6,068 bases of DNA from Planctomycetes bacterium UBA1146. Lineage in GTDB: Bacteria; Planctomycetota; UBA8108; UBA1146. Location: the NCBI GenBank assembly GCA_002311345.1, contig DCAA01000029.1:1-6068 (forward strand), given 5' to 3'. Under the pieces are notes generated by a model. The model was not told the origin of the DNA, ran no database searches, and saw only the letters and a list, made by a program, of their open reading frames with translations. Shown here one piece after another: positions 5,024-6,068 of the stretch; the first letter of the stretch is position 1; every line of letters begins with the position of its first letter. The translations under genes were made by a program, and so were the position numbers.

Positions 5024-6068
5024 AGTTCGGCGGATCTGGCCGCGTCTTGAGAACCAGCTGGCCGCAGGCTCCGTCGATATCGAGTCCTCGACTGCGTCGC
5101 GCAGTCACCGGCCCATCGTATTTTGCCTCGACCAGCGCCAGGAACCGCGCCACGTCCGCCTCGGTGGCCGCCTTGTAGGGGGCTCCCTCGAACGGGTGGA
5201 ACGGCATCAAGTTGATGTGAGAAGCGGATCTTGCGGCAAATGAGGCCAGAGCTTGCGCTTCTTCCGGGCTGTCATTGATCCCTGGTAACACGACATATTC
5301 GAGACTGATGCGACGAGTATCGTCACGGATCTCATCGAGCAGGTCTCTCAACTCTTCGAGACCGTGGCGCGAGTTGATCGGGACGATCTCGTTTCGAGTC
5401 GACTCGATTGCGCTGTGCAGACTGACAGCGAGTCGTACCTGGGGGTGATCTTTCACCAGTTCCCGGATCTTCGGGATGATACCGACGGTGGAGACAGTGA
5501 TTCGACGGGGACTGAACTGATAAGCGACCGGTGAGCACAGCCACTCGATGGAGCGTGACACGGCATCATAGTTGTGAAGCGGTTCACCCATTCCCATGAA
5601 CACCACCTGGGTGACTCCGACGAGTCCCTCGGCGACGGTTGCTGTATCGATCGCCAGCCATTGCCCGATGATTTCATTTGGTTGCAGATTGCGCGACAAT
5701 TTCATGGTGCCGGTGGCGCAGAATGTGCAGTCTGCTGCACAACCGACCTGGCTGGAGACACAGAGAGTTCCTCGATCGCCACTCGGGATCCACACCGATT
5801 CGATGGAAAATCCGTCTCGCAGGCGGAAGCGAAATTTCTGGGTTCCATCGCTCGAGCGTTGCAGTTGGGTGTCGGTGAAAGGTGGATCCAGGAATTGCTG
5901 ACCCAGTTGCTCTCGTAGTGTTTCGGGAAGGGATGTCATCTGCCGGGGATCGAGCACCCGGCCGTCGATGAGGTGCTGACGAACCTGCGCTGCACGATAG
6001 GAGGGAAGACCCCGTTGCTGACACCAGCCATCGAGTTTCTGGTCGAGGTCAGCAGGTGGGCCATCGAG
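5022..6068 (-). CDS. rlmN: RlmN: 23S rRNA (A2503-C2) / tRNA (A37-C2) methyltransferase, 5' end outside window
   Basis: RlmN is a cytoplasmic radical-SAM enzyme that methylates C2 of A2503 in 23S rRNA and of A37 in some tRNAs, supporting translational accuracy. The frame is open from 6068 to TAA at 5022-5024 (348 residues). A GTG at 5957 is in frame, but the 37 codons upstream (ending QVRQHLIDGR) match the normal N-terminal helical domain, so the true start lies beyond the window; probably only a few residues are missing. The Fe-S motif CAADCTFC has Cys codons at 5741, 5729 and 5720 (first bases), and the two catalytic cysteines are in LCVSSQVGC (codon 5760-5762) and in ACGQL (5064-5066), matching E. 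coli Cys118 and Cys355. GEPLHNY (5568-5588) is the SAM-binding GEPL motif. All key residues are present, so it should be active. It runs convergently with the LolA-like gene, which ends 63 bases away. Confidence 0.97.
   Translation of the reverse strand, partial: LDGPPADLDQKLDGWCQQRGLPSYRAAQVRQHLIDGRVLDPRQMTSLPETLREQLGQQFLDPPFTDTQLQRSSDGTQKFRFRLRDGFSIESVWIPSGDRGTLCVSSQVGCAADCTFCATGTMKLSRNLQPNEIIGQWLAIDTATVAEGLVGVTQVVFMGMGEPLHNYDAVSRSIEWLCSPVAYQFSPRRITVSTVGIIPKIRELVKDHPQVRLAVSLHSAIESTRNEIVPINSRHGLEELRDLLDEIRDDTRRISLEYVVLPGINDSPEEAQALASFAARSASHINLMPFHPFEGAPYKAATEADVARFLALVEAKYDGPVTARRSRGLDIDGACGQLVLKTRPDPPN

Noticed and set aside
5022..5957. rlmN as a complete gene starting at GTG 5957
   Set aside because: The frame stays open to the window edge and the upstream residues match the conserved RlmN N-terminal domain, so the gene is cut by the window.
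1..6068. A defence island, biosynthetic cluster or mobile element
   Set aside because: No transposase, integrase, inverted repeats, CRISPR-like array or tRNA was seen; the four genes look like chromosomal genes with no shared pathway that the sequence can prove.

Overview
The window carries four protein genes: three on the + strand, then one on the - strand that runs toward them. Both outer genes run off the window. Base composition is moderately GC-rich by eye. A membrane-anchored trypsin-like protease, a secreted protein with a Lys/Pro tail, and the type of tRNA synthetase relative present all suggest a Gram-negative bacterium. A planctomycete is my best guess, but it rests on general resemblance and no marker gene proves it.

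Bases 1-2133 hold the C-terminal ~710 codons of a leucyl-tRNA synthetase (LeuRS) family protein. The fold is followed from the catalytic domain through the editing domain, anticodon-binding helices and C-terminal domain. However, the KMSKS ATP-binding loop is absent, the first zinc module is deleted, and the editing-site threonines and aspartates are replaced. The reading frame is nevertheless intact. I read it as a degenerate LeuRS paralogue with a changed or lost aminoacylation role, not the housekeeping enzyme. About 85 bases inside it (703-790) appear to be read out of frame between two compensating shifts.

Bases 2334-3527 encode an N-terminally anchored protein with a predicted coiled coil and a trypsin-like serine protease domain with a complete His-Asp-Ser triad. 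Two overlapping hairpins and a sigma70-like promoter candidate sit at its stop codon. After a ~200-base leader, 3732-4958 encodes a secreted protein with a LolA-like (lipoprotein-sorting-like) domain and a long Lys-Pro tail. A strong intrinsic terminator (4986-5023) follows.

Bases 5022-6068 (- strand) hold nearly all of rlmN, the radical-SAM methyltransferase for 23S rRNA A2503 and tRNA A37. Its stop codon lies in the terminator's T-tract and its first codons lie beyond the window.

The two outer genes belong to translation; the two middle ones act in the envelope or periplasm. Nothing shows the four to be one system. The + strand genes are separated by ~200-base gaps and could be expressed separately. 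No tRNA, rRNA, CRISPR array, insertion sequence or attachment site was seen.
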